Positions 8,574-16,490 of a stretch of DNA of 64,000 nt are shown here, piece by piece. Source of the DNA: Neoroseomonas terrae (GTDB lineage Bacteria > Pseudomonadota > Alphaproteobacteria > Acetobacterales > Acetobacteraceae); contig NZ_JAAEDI010000025.1 of the NCBI RefSeq assembly GCF_018129025.1, positions 1 through 64,000 of the forward strand, written 5' to 3'. Below the pieces are notes generated by a model. The model worked only from the letters and a program-made list of their open reading frames with translations. It did no database searches and was not told where the DNA came from. The stretch's first letter is position 1. Each line of letters opens with the position of its first letter. The translations under genes were made by a program, and so were the position numbers.

Positions 8574-9518
8574 ATGCTGCGCCGCGCCCTGCTTGCCCTG
8601 CCGTTCGCGACCCCCGCTCTGGCCCAGGACCGGCCCGTGCGCCTGGTCATCGCCTACCCGCCGGGCGGCAGCACGGACATCCTCGGCCGGCTGATCGCGC
8701 CGCGCATGAGCGAGGCGCTCGGCGCGCTGGTGACGCCGGAGAACCGGTCCGGCGCTTCGGGCGCCGTGGGCGCCGGCCATGTCGCGCAATCGGCGCCGGA
8801 TGGGACCACGCTGCTGCTCGATTCCGGCGGGCAGACGGTGAATCCCTTCCTGATGCGCGGGCTGTCCTTCGACTATGTGCGGGACCTCGCGCCGGTGACG
8901 CTGCTCGCGACCCTGCCGCTGCTGCTGGTGGTGCGGGCGGAGTTCGGCGTCTCGACACTGCCCGACCTGCTGACGAAGCTGCGTGCCGAGCCTGCGCAGG
9001 CGCGCTACGGCAGCGTCGGCGTGGGTGCGCGCACGCAGCTTGCCATGGCGCAGTTGCTGCGCCGCGCCGGCATCCGCGGCGAGCACATCCCCTATCGCGG
9101 CGGCGCGGACCAGATCGCCGGGTTGCTGCGGGGCGATGTGCCGATGGGGTTCACCTCGGTCGCGCTGGCGGCGCCGCTGCTGCGGGATGGGCGGCTTCGC
9201 GCCGTGGCGGTGTCGTCGGCGCAGCGCAGCCCGCAATATCCTGATGTACCGACAGTCGCCGAGCAGGGCTTCGCAGGCTTCGCGATGGGCGATTGGCTGG
9301 GGCTGCTGGCGCCGGCCGGGACGCCGGCGCCGGTGGTGGCGCGCATCGCCGCCGCGGCGGCGGAGGCGATGGCCCAGGCGTCGCTGCGGCCGCGCCTCAA
9401 TGACCTCGGCCTGCTGCCGGCAGCCGATGGACCCGCGGCCTTCGCGCGGTTCCTGGCGGAAGAACGCGCGCAGATGGAAACGCTGATCCGCGAGGAAGGC
9501 ATCCGCCTCGACAGTTGA
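8574..9518 (+). CDS. Bug/TctC-family periplasmic solute-binding protein (plus-strand triplet, 2 of 3)
   Basis: This 314-residue protein has a short signal peptide (MLRRALLALPFATPALAQ) and the Bug pattern DRPVRLVIAYPPGGSTDILG, GASGAVGAGHVAQSAPDG and HIPYRGGADQIAGLLRGD, with QYPDVPTVAEQGFAGF in the second lobe. It is most like the first and third members of the plus-strand triplet: all three share the FDY stretch followed by LAPVT or FAPxx. The ATG at 8574 was chosen because the signal peptide begins there; the 31 upstream codons overlap the YcxB-like gene and show no homology. The ligand is unknown. Confidence 0.87.
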   Translation: MLRRALLALPFATPALAQDRPVRLVIAYPPGGSTDILGRLIAPRMSEALGALVTPENRSGASGAVGAGHVAQSAPDGTTLLLDSGGQTVNPFLMRGLSFDYVRDLAPVTLLATLPLLLVVRAEFGVSTLPDLLTKLRAEPAQARYGSVGVGARTQLAMAQLLRRAGIRGEHIPYRGGADQIAGLLRGDVPMGFTSVALAAPLLRDGRLRAVAVSSAQRSPQYPDVPTVAEQGFAGFAMGDWLGLLAPAGTPAPVVARIAAAAAEAMAQASLRPRLNDLGLLPAADGPAAFARFLAEERAQMETLIREEGIRLDS

Positions 9519-9573
9519 ATGGCCCTGGGTTCCGGCCTGTGGCAGCCATCGCGGGCAGAGCGAAAGGGACAGG

Positions 9574-10179
9574 ATGCTGCGCCTCGACTACGAATTGCTG
9601 CCCGCGGACATCGACGCCTTCAAGTGCCACGTCGCGACCCGGCCCGCCCTGCGTCGGGCGATGACGCAGCGTTATCTGTTGCTGCTGCTGTGCCTGCCCG
9701 TGCTGGTGATGCTCTTTGCCTGGGTCATGGGAGGGTTCCGCAGGCTGCAGCCTGATACCGGCGCGCTGCTCACGGCGCTGCTGCCATCGCTGCTCGGCCT
9801 GTGCCTGCTGCCCTTCTTCGGCAGGATGCGCCGCGCCTCCGCCCGCAGCAGCACGGCGTTCCAGCTCGCCGGCCGGGCGAGCACGGTGATGACGGGCCCG
9901 ATGACGATGGCGATCCTGCCGGACGGCATCGAGGTGACGGCGACCGGCGCGCGCAGCCTGTACTTCTGGAGCGCGATCGATGGTGTCGAGCAGACGCCCG
10001 AACACGTCTTCATCCTGATCGGGCCGCAATACGCCAACATCGTGCCGAAGCGCTGCCTTGACGCGGCATCGGTGGCGGCGCTGCTGACGGCCATCACCGA
10101 CGCCATCGCCCGTCGTGACCAGGAAGGGATGGAGGCTGTAGAAGCGTCGAGACCGATCCGGAGAGAGACGACGCCATGA
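9574..10179 (+). CDS. YcxB-like membrane protein, copy 2
   Basis: This 201-residue protein has the same architecture as the gene at 8000: two hydrophobic segments (about residues 32-54 and 62-81), then a soluble domain reading MTMAILPDGIEVTATGARSL, YFWSAIDGVEQTPEHVFILI and ANIVPKRCLDAASVAALL. The FIL...IVPKR stretch is the typical end of YcxB domains. Its stop codon overlaps the start of the next Bug-family gene (ATGA), which implies translational coupling. The function is unknown; the pairing with binding proteins suggests a membrane partner or accessory role (inference). Confidence 0.62.
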   Translation: MLRLDYELLPADIDAFKCHVATRPALRRAMTQRYLLLLLCLPVLVMLFAWVMGGFRRLQPDTGALLTALLPSLLGLCLLPFFGRMRRASARSSTAFQLAGRASTVMTGPMTMAILPDGIEVTATGARSLYFWSAIDGVEQTPEHVFILIGPQYANIVPKRCLDAASVAALLTAITDAIARRDQEGMEAVEASRPIRRETTP

Positions 10180-11150
10180 CCTTCCCCTTCGCGCGACGGG
10201 CTGCCCTGGGCGCCGCCGGGCTCCTGCTACCGATCGGTGCGCGGGCGCAGGCGTTTCCGTCGCGCCCGATCCGCCTGATCGCTCCCTATCCGCCGGGTGG
10301 CGGGGTCGACACGACGTCCCGCCTGCTGGCTGGCCCGATGGGGGCCTTCCTCGGCCAGCCCGTGGTGGTCGAGAACCGCGGCGGTGCCGGCGGGTCAATC
10401 GGCGCACAGGAACTCGCCCGCAGCGCGCCGGATGGACAGACCATCATGATCGATGCGCTGGCCCACACGGTGAACCCGCACGTGATCCGCGGCCTGGGTT
10501 TCGACTACGCGACGGCCTTCGCGCCGATCAGTGAAGTCGTGGTGTTGCCGCAGATCCTGGCGGTGAACCCGCAATACTGCCCGGCCAGGACCGTGCAGGA
10601 GTTCATCGCCTGGGCGCGACCGCGCGCGGCGACGCTGTCCTACGGTTCCTCGGGCAACGCGACGGCGGCGCATCTGGCCGCGGCGCTGTTCCTCAACCGG
10701 GCCGGGTTCGACGTCACGCATGTGCCGTATCGCGGCGGCACGCCGGCGCTGCAGGATTTGCTCGGCGGGTCGATCGCTTTCGTCTTCGGCACCGTCTCCT
10801 CGACTCTGCAGCTCGTGCGCGACGGGCGGTTGGTGGCGCTCGGCGTGACGACGGCGCAGCGCATCGCGCCGCTGCCGGACGTGCCAACCATCGCGGAGCA
10901 GGGTTTCGAGGGCTACGAGCTGAACGAGTGGAACGGGCTGTACGCGCCCGCCGGCACGCCGGCGCCGATCGTGCAGCGGCTGTACGAGGCCGCGAAGCAC
11001 GCGCTGGCGGATGCGACGGTGCGGCAGCGGCTGGATGCGCTCGGCGCGCTGCCGGTGGGGACGGACCCGGAGACCTTCGCGCGGTTCGTGGCGGAGCAGC
11101 GGGCGCTGATGGGGCGGATCGTGCGGGAAGCGCGGATCGAAGTGGGATAA
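10176..11150 (+). CDS. Bug/TctC-family periplasmic solute-binding protein (plus-strand triplet, 3 of 3)
   Basis: This 324-residue protein has a signal peptide with twin arginine (FARRAALGAAGLLLPIGARA), then FPSRPIRLIAPYPPGGGVD, VVENRGGAGGSIGAQELARS and HVPYRGGTPALQDLLGG. It overlaps the preceding YcxB-like gene by four bases. It ends the plus-strand run of TctC-YcxB-TctC-YcxB-TctC genes. Downstream lies a degenerate copy of the inverted-repeat element, followed by the convergent minus-strand triplet. The ligand is unknown; no transporter membrane genes are in the window. Confidence 0.88.
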   Translation: MTFPFARRAALGAAGLLLPIGARAQAFPSRPIRLIAPYPPGGGVDTTSRLLAGPMGAFLGQPVVVENRGGAGGSIGAQELARSAPDGQTIMIDALAHTVNPHVIRGLGFDYATAFAPISEVVVLPQILAVNPQYCPARTVQEFIAWARPRAATLSYGSSGNATAAHLAAALFLNRAGFDVTHVPYRGGTPALQDLLGGSIAFVFGTVSSTLQLVRDGRLVALGVTTAQRIAPLPDVPTIAEQGFEGYELNEWNGLYAPAGTPAPIVQRLYEAAKHALADATVRQRLDALGALPVGTDPETFARFVAEQRALMGRIVREARIEVG

Positions 11151-11154
11151 ACGC

Positions 11155-11347
11155 GGGAGGGGCTTTGTCCCTCCCCTGCCAAGGCCCATGGGCGTTCGGA
11201 CCCGTCGACCCGGCCTTGGGCTGGATGGGTGCTTGGTCGGTATGGCGGTGGCGCGGCGGCCGGCGGTGTCTGACGAATCGCGGTCGGCATCGTCCGCCGG
11301 GCCGTCCGTGGCCGCCTGGCGGGGAGGGGCGCCGCCCCTTTCCCGCA
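11155..11347. repeat. Inverted-repeat element, copy 1 (degenerate)
   Basis: The convergent spacer between two Bug-family genes is bounded by two GC hairpins: GGGAGGGGC with a TTT loop at about 11155-11175, and GAGGGGCG/CGCCCCTT at about 11321-11341. A truncated GCCAAGGCCC follows the first. Fuller copies elsewhere in the window carry a second hairpin (CCAAAGGCC/GGCCTTTGG) that is mostly lost here. Position and hairpins fit a decayed member of the same family, which may also act as a bidirectional terminator. Confidence 0.5.
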
Positions 11348-11357
11348 CGCGCCGGGA

Positions 11358-12329
11358 TCAATCGATCGACAGCCCCATTCGCGCCACCGTCTCCCGCTCA
11401 TACGCCGTCCGCTCCACGGCGAAGGCGAGATACTCGCGCGGGCCGAGATACTCGTCCGGCATCTCCCACCGCCGCATGATCGCCTGGCTGGCCTCATCCT
11501 GCATCGCCTTGCGCAGGGCCCGGTGGAGGATGTCGACCACCTCCGGCGGCATGCCCTTCGGGCCGGCGAAACCGTAGGGCGAGGTGACGGCCATGTTGTA
11601 GCCGAGGTCGTTCAGCGTCGGGACGTCCGGGAAGGAAGGCAGGCGCGTGCGGGTCCAGGCGGAGAGCAGGCGGAACTCGCCCGTCTCCACCTGCGGCCGC
11701 CAGGATTGCGCATCCGCCACCACATGGATCTGCCGGCCGAGCAGTGCGGTGACGCCTTCCTGCGCGCCGCGGAAGGGAACATGCGTCATCTCGCAGCGTT
11801 CGCGCGCGCACAGGTCTTCCATCGCGAGGTGGTTCGTCGTCGCGATGCCGGAGGTGGAGTAGGTGAGGGCACCCGGCCGCCGGCGCGCATCCTCGAACAG
11901 CTGCGCCAGCGTCTGCCAGGGGCTGTCGGCGCGCACCGCCGTGCCGAAGACGAAGCCGGAGAGCTGCATGATGTAGGTGAAATCCGTCACCGGGTTCCAC
12001 GTCTGCGTCTTCGTGAGGAACGGGTGGCGGATGATCGACAGGTGATGGTGGGCGAGGGTGTAGCCATCGGGCTGCGCCTGCGTCGTCAGCAGGATTGCGG
12101 CGCGGGTGCCGCGCGCGCCGGGCATGTTCTCGGAGATCACGGTGACGCCGAGGTCGCGGCCGACGATGTCGAACATCGTTCGCTGGAGGGCGTCGAGCGA
12201 GCCGCCGGGCGGCCAGGGCGTGATGATGCGGATGGGCCGGTTGGGATAGCGCGCCTGGCCGAGCGCCGGCCGGGCGAGAAGCGCCGCGCCGGCAGTGAGG
12301 GCGGCGCGGCGTGAGATGCGTGACGTCAT
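11358..12329 (-). CDS. Bug/TctC-family periplasmic solute-binding protein (minus-strand triplet, 3 of 3)
   Basis: This 323-residue protein has a signal peptide (SRRAALTAGAALLARPALG) and the Bug pattern RYPNRPIRIITPWPPGGSLD, NMPGARGTRAAI and MTHVPFRGAQEGVTALLG. It belongs to a subgroup shared with the two upstream genes: all three have a HLS(I/V)(I/L)R(H/R)P stretch, DFT(Y/H)I, and a C-terminus ending LSID or LSLDS. A good GGAGAG ribosome site precedes the ATG. Three tandem paralogues imply local duplication. The ligand is unknown. Confidence 0.88.
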   Translation of the reverse strand: MTSRISRRAALTAGAALLARPALGQARYPNRPIRIITPWPPGGSLDALQRTMFDIVGRDLGVTVISENMPGARGTRAAILLTTQAQPDGYTLAHHHLSIIRHPFLTKTQTWNPVTDFTYIMQLSGFVFGTAVRADSPWQTLAQLFEDARRRPGALTYSTSGIATTNHLAMEDLCARERCEMTHVPFRGAQEGVTALLGRQIHVVADAQSWRPQVETGEFRLLSAWTRTRLPSFPDVPTLNDLGYNMAVTSPYGFAGPKGMPPEVVDILHRALRKAMQDEASQAIMRRWEMPDEYLGPREYLAFAVERTAYERETVARMGLSID

Positions 12330-12368
12330 GGTCCTCTCTCCTTCCCCGCGCGCCTTGCCGCCGGCGCG

Positions 12369-13334
12369 TCAGTCGATGCTGAGGTTCAGCCGCTTCACCA
12401 TCCGTTCCTCATAGACCGCCCGCTCGCGCGCGAAGGCGAGGTAGTCGGCCGGGCCGAGATATTCGTCGGGCAGGTCGTTGCGCGCCATGTAGGCCTGGAT
12501 CTGGTCGCTGAACTGCATGCGCTTGAAGGCCTGGTGCAGGAACTCGACGATCTCCGGGTCCATGCCTTTCGGGCCGGCGATGCCGTAGGGCGAGGTGACC
12601 GACATGCCGTAGCCCAGGTCGAGCAGCGTCGGCACGTCGGGGAAGGCGCGCAGGCGGTCGCGGGTCCAGACCGCGAGCAGCTTGAGCTGGCCGGATTCGA
12701 CAGCGCCCTGCCAGGCGTTGGAATTGGCGATGACGTCGATCTGCTTGCCGAGCAGCGCGGTGATGTTCTCGCTGGTGCCGCGGAACGGCACGTGCAGCAT
12801 CGGCGCGTTCTCGCGCTCGCACAGATCCTCCTGCGCCAGGTGATTCGAGGTCGCGATGCCGGAGGTACCGTAGGAGAGCTGGCCCGGCCGCGCGCGCGCC
12901 GCGTTCCACATGTCACCGAGCGTGTTCCAGCCGGAACTCGGCAGCACGACATGGCCGAACACGAAGCCCGTCTGTTGCATGATGTAGGTGAAGTCGTTGA
13001 CCGGGTCCCAGCTCGGCCGCCGGGTCAGGAAGGGGTGTCGGATGACCGAGAGATGATGATGCGCGACGGTGTAGCCATCCGGCCGCGCCTGCGTCGTCAG
13101 CTGGATGGCGGCGAGGGTGCCCCGCGCGCCCGGGCGGTTCTCGATGATCAGCGGCTGGCCGAATTCCTGCTGGAAGATCTCGGCCTGGATGCGCATGAAG
13201 CCATCCAGCGTGCCGCCCGGCGCCCAGGGGATCAGGAAGCGCACCGGGCGGTTCGGAAAGCGGCCCTGGCCGAGCGAAGGCCGCGCGAGCAGCGGCAGCG
13301 CCGCGCCCGCAAGGAGGATGCGACGCGCGATCAT
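12369..13334 (-). CDS. Bug/TctC-family periplasmic solute-binding protein (minus-strand triplet, 2 of 3)
   Basis: This 321-residue protein has a signal peptide (MIARRILLAGAALPLLARPS), then RFPNRPVRFLIPWAPGGTLD, NRPGARGTLAAIQLTTQARP and LHVPFRGTSENITALLGKQ. Its central region, VAHHHLSVIRHPFLTRRPSW, is nearly the same as that of the downstream neighbour (AHHHLSIIRHPFLT), so these two are the closest pair of the triplet. It sits 11 bases after the third member and 39 bases before the first, so one transcript is likely. The ligand is unknown. Confidence 0.88.
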   Translation of the reverse strand: MIARRILLAGAALPLLARPSLGQGRFPNRPVRFLIPWAPGGTLDGFMRIQAEIFQQEFGQPLIIENRPGARGTLAAIQLTTQARPDGYTVAHHHLSVIRHPFLTRRPSWDPVNDFTYIMQQTGFVFGHVVLPSSGWNTLGDMWNAARARPGQLSYGTSGIATSNHLAQEDLCERENAPMLHVPFRGTSENITALLGKQIDVIANSNAWQGAVESGQLKLLAVWTRDRLRAFPDVPTLLDLGYGMSVTSPYGIAGPKGMDPEIVEFLHQAFKRMQFSDQIQAYMARNDLPDEYLGPADYLAFARERAVYEERMVKRLNLSID

Positions 13335-13345
13335 GGCGGTGCCCC

Positions 13346-14344
13346 TCAGCTATCGAGGCTGAGGTTCAGGCGGCGCACCATCGCCTTCTCGTATTCCACG
13401 CGCTCGGCGATGAAGGCGCGGTAGGTCTGCGTGTCCTGGTAGACGAGCGGCATGTCGAAGCGGCTGCGGACCTCGGTATTCTCGGGGCTCATCAGCGCGG
13501 TCTTCATCACGTCGTGCAGCACGCGCACCACGCCTTCATCCATGCCCTTCGGACCGGACACGCCATAGGGCGAGGTGACGGTCAGGTCGTAGCCGAGTTC
13601 CTTCAACGTGGGCACGTTGGGGAAGCGCGGCACGCGCTCGGCGGTCCATACCGACAGGCAGCGCATCTGACCGTTCTCGACAAAGGGCGCCCAGGTCGAG
13701 CTGTCGCAGACCATCTCCACCTGGCCGCCGAGGACGGCGGTGACGGCCTCGTTCGATCCGCGGAAGGGAACGTGGGTGAGCTGGACGTTCTCCTTCTCCT
13801 GGATCGTTTCCATCGCCAGGTGGTTGGTCGTGCCGATGCCCGAGGTGGTGTAGTTCAGCTTGCCCGGATTGGCCCGTGCATAGGCGATCATCTGCTGCCA
13901 GGTCTGGAACGGGCTGTCGGCCTTGACGGCGCAGCCGAACAGCCAGCCCGTCATGCCGATGATGTGGGTGAAGTCCGCGATCGGGTCCCATTGCGGCGTG
14001 CGCATCATCCAGGGGCGGCGAAGCACCGACAGGTGCATCTGCGTCAGCGTGTAGCCATCCGGCCGCGATTGCTGCGCCACCTGCATCGGCCCGAGCGTGC
14101 CGCCCGCGCCCGGCCGGTTCTGGATGACCACCGGCTGGCCGAGCGTGCGCGAGGCGATATCCCCGATCGAGCGGAGCTGCACATCCGCCGACCCGCCCGC
14201 CGGCCAGGGCACGACGAGCTGGATCGGGCGGTCCGGATAGCGTCCCTGCGCGCGTGCAAGGCTAGGCGCGGCAAGCGTTGCGGCGCCGGACAGGATCAGC
14301 AGGCGGCGCGTCGGGCGCGGGGCACCCATGTCCCGGTCGATCAT
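13346..14344 (-). CDS. Bug/TctC-family periplasmic solute-binding protein (minus-strand triplet, 1 of 3)
   Basis: This 332-residue protein has a twin-arginine-like signal (PTRRLLILSGAATLAAPSLA) followed by RYPDRPIQLVVPWPAGGSAD, NRPGAGGTLGPMQVAQQSRP and LTHVPFRGSNEAVTAVLGG. The ATG at 14344 was chosen because GGAGGAGG lies about eight bases upstream; a longer open frame to 14389 lacks this. It is the most diverged of the minus-strand triplet but keeps the HLSVLRRP and DFTHI stretches. It is the first gene of the probable transcript, so a promoter should lie between 14345 and about 14450. Confidence 0.88.
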   Translation of the reverse strand: MIDRDMGAPRPTRRLLILSGAATLAAPSLARAQGRYPDRPIQLVVPWPAGGSADVQLRSIGDIASRTLGQPVVIQNRPGAGGTLGPMQVAQQSRPDGYTLTQMHLSVLRRPWMMRTPQWDPIADFTHIIGMTGWLFGCAVKADSPFQTWQQMIAYARANPGKLNYTTSGIGTTNHLAMETIQEKENVQLTHVPFRGSNEAVTAVLGGQVEMVCDSSTWAPFVENGQMRCLSVWTAERVPRFPNVPTLKELGYDLTVTSPYGVSGPKGMDEGVVRVLHDVMKTALMSPENTEVRSRFDMPLVYQDTQTYRAFIAERVEYEKAMVRRLNLSLDS

Positions 14345-14564
14345 GAACATTCCTCCTCCAGGGCGGCGCATCTGGCGGCGCCTGCCCATATGGCGGGCAG
14401 GATAGGCGGGGCCCGGCGCCGTTCACAAGATTTCCGAGCCTTGATCCCGCCCCGCCGGAGGGGCAGTTTCCGGCCCATCTTGAAGCCGGCATCGGCGCGC
14501 CCTGGTCCAGGGCCGTGGCCCGACGCCGGACGATCCCAGAGACACCGAGCGCAGGACACTGTTC

Positions 14565-15956
14565 ATGCCCGACACTTTCGACCTCATCGTCATCGGCGCC
14601 GGCCCCGGCGGCTATGTCTGCGCGATCCGCGCCGCGCAGCTCGGGCTGAAGGTCGCCTGCGTCGAGAAGCGGGAGACGCTGGGCGGGACCTGCCTCAACA
14701 TCGGCTGCATCCCCTCGAAGGCACTGCTGCATTCGTCGGAATCCTTCGAGGAAGCCGGGCATCACTTCGCGGAGCAGGGCATCGTCATCGAGAAGGTCGG
14801 GCTCGACCTCGCGAAGATGCAGGCGCGCAAGGCCGACGTGGTGAAGGCCAACGTCAGCGGCGTCGAGTTCCTGTTCAAGAAGAACAAGATCACCTGGCTG
14901 AAGGGCGAGGGAAAGATCGCCGCCCCCGGCAAGGTCGAGGTCGCCGGCACCACCTATGAGACGAAGAACATCGTCATCGCGACGGGGTCGGAGTCCACGC
15001 CGCTCAAGGGCGTCGAGGTCGACGAGAAGCGCATCGTCACCTCGACCGGTGGGCTGGAGCTGGCGGAGGTGCCGAAGCACCTCGTCGTCATCGGCGGCGG
15101 CGTGATCGGGCTGGAGCTGGGCTCGGTGTGGCGCCGCCTCGGCGCCGAGGTGACGGTGATCGAATTCCTCGACGGCCTGCTGCCCGGCAATGACGGCGAG
15201 GTGCGCAAGCAGTTCGAGCGCATCCTGACCAAGCAGGGCATGAAGATCCGCCTGAAGTCGAAGGTGACGAGCGCCGTCGCGGACGCCAGCGGCGTGACGC
15301 TGAAGGTCGAGCCCGCCGCCGGCGGCGATGCGGAGGAGATGCGCGCCGACGTCGTGCTGCTCGCGATCGGCCGCCGGCCGTATGTTGCCGGCCTCGGACT
15401 GGAGGCGGTCGGCGTCGCGCTGGACGAGCGCGGCCGCGTGAAGACGGACGCGCATTTCGCGACGAACGTGCCGGGCATCTACGCCATCGGCGACGCCATC
15501 GCCGGCGCGATGCTTGCCCACAAGGCGGAGGACGAAGGCTACGCGCTCGCCGAGCTGCTCGTCGGCCAGAAGCCGCATGTGAACTACGATGCCATCCCGG
15601 GCGTGGTCTACACGTGGCCGGAAGTCGCGTCGGTCGGCGCGACCGAGGAGACGCTGAAGGCCGCCGGCACCGAATACAAGGTCGGCAAGTTCCCCTTCAT
15701 GGCGAATGGCCGCGCCCGCGCGATGGGCGCGACGGACGGCTTCGTGAAGGTGCTGGCCGACAAGAAGACCGACAAAGTGCTCGGCGCGCATATCATCGGG
15801 CCGGATGCGGGCACGCTGATCGCGGAAATGGCGATCGCAATCGAGTTCGGCGCGAGCGCGGAAGACATCGGGCGGGTCAGCCACGCGCATCCGTCGCTGA
15901 ACGAGGCGGTGAAGGAAGCGGCGTTGGCGGCCTGGACGAAGCCGATCCATATCTGA
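14565..15956 (+). CDS. lpdA: Dihydrolipoyl dehydrogenase (E3)
   Basis: This 463-residue flavoprotein reoxidises the dihydrolipoamide of 2-oxo acid dehydrogenase and glycine-cleavage complexes with NAD+. Seen are the N-terminal FAD site VIGAGPGGYVCAIRAAQLG, the redox-active disulfide GGTCLNIGCIPSKALLH (Cys43 and Cys48), the NAD site VVIGGGVIGLELGSVWRRLG, and the catalytic dimer-interface motif SHAHPSLNEAVKEAAL. It stands alone: no E1 or E2 genes are in the window, although in many alphaproteobacteria lpd ends the sucAB operon. An inverted-repeat element follows directly. Confidence 0.95.
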   Translation: MPDTFDLIVIGAGPGGYVCAIRAAQLGLKVACVEKRETLGGTCLNIGCIPSKALLHSSESFEEAGHHFAEQGIVIEKVGLDLAKMQARKADVVKANVSGVEFLFKKNKITWLKGEGKIAAPGKVEVAGTTYETKNIVIATGSESTPLKGVEVDEKRIVTSTGGLELAEVPKHLVVIGGGVIGLELGSVWRRLGAEVTVIEFLDGLLPGNDGEVRKQFERILTKQGMKIRLKSKVTSAVADASGVTLKVEPAAGGDAEEMRADVVLLAIGRRPYVAGLGLEAVGVALDERGRVKTDAHFATNVPGIYAIGDAIAGAMLAHKAEDEGYALAELLVGQKPHVNYDAIPGVVYTWPEVASVGATEETLKAAGTEYKVGKFPFMANGRARAMGATDGFVKVLADKKTDKVLGAHIIGPDAGTLIAEMAIAIEFGASAEDIGRVSHAHPSLNEAVKEAALAAWTKPIHI

Positions 15957-15969
15957 TCGAGGGGGACCA

Positions 15970-16476
15970 GAGAGGGGCTTTGCCCCTCTCCGGACCTCTC
16001 CCCACCAAAGGCCGAAAGGCCTTTGGAAACCTCGACTGGGTGCTGGGTGGAGGGGGGGTTTGCCGTGAAGGTAGGGGGCGTGCTGCGCGCGCTGCCTGGT
16101 TGTTCACGGGGACCGGCCGCGGCGTCAGCGCCTTATTTTGCTTCTGATACCAACGGGCCGGTCTGCTGACCGGTCCGAGGCCGCGAATGCGGCCCGCCGG
16201 TAGTCCGGCGAAAGCCAAGCAAACCGGAGGTTTTCGCCCGGCGCCTGTGGGCATGAGAAAGCTTGCCAACGGTCCCGAGTAGGGGTCGTTGGTGTGAGCG
16301 GCTTGCCCGTCTGGCTTGCCGATTTTCCTGGCATCGCGGAGCGCCGGCCGGCGCTCTCAGCACCCCAAACGGAACCCCCGACCATCCGGCGCGAACCGTG
16401 TGCAAGGTCGGCTTGAGGTTTCCAAAGGCCCTTCGGCCTTTGGCGGGGTGAGCCCGAGAGGGGCGGCGCCCCTCTC
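15970..16476. repeat. Inverted-repeat element, copy 2 (largest, 507 bases)
   Basis: The left arm (15970-16047) has hairpin GAGAGGGGC-TTT-GCCCCTCTC, then CCAAAGGCC-GAAA-GGCCTTTGG at 16005-16026, then AAACCTCGACTGGGTGCTGGG. The right arm (about 16413-16476) is the same unit inverted, ending in GAGAGGGGC-GGC-GCCCCTCTC. It fills the convergent spacer between lpdA and the racemase gene. The interior holds an unrelated array of hairpins (annotated separately). Loop bases differ between arms while stems are kept, which points to selection on, or gene-conversion of, the hairpins. Confidence 0.85.
16155..16292. other. Array of consecutive short-loop hairpins inside repeat copy 2
   Basis: Three hairpins follow each other almost without gaps, each with a four-base loop. 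The first is 16155-16176 (nine pairs with one G-T, loop TGCT), the second 16179-16194 (GGCCGC-GAAT-GCGGCC), the third 16195-16210 (CGCCGG-TAGT-CCGGCG). A small AAACC-GGA-GGTTT hairpin follows at about 16222-16234. An 11-pair hairpin with two G-T pairs lies at 16266-16292 (CCAACGGTCCC, loop GAGTA). No T-run or clear reading frame accompanies them. A structured RNA is possible; a composite of small repeats is the alternative. Confidence 0.45.
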
Positions 16477-16490
16477 GGTCCCCTGACGCG

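Noticed and set aside
11155..11347. Ordinary Rho-independent terminators as a full explanation of the repeats
   Set aside because: Hairpins lack T-runs, each arm has two hairpins plus conserved flanking sequence, and some copies lie between codirectional operon genes; a terminator role may still coexist.
15970..16476. CRISPR array or insertion sequence at the repeat elements
   Set aside because: Arms are inverted pairs, not regularly spaced direct repeats, and no transposase frame is inside.
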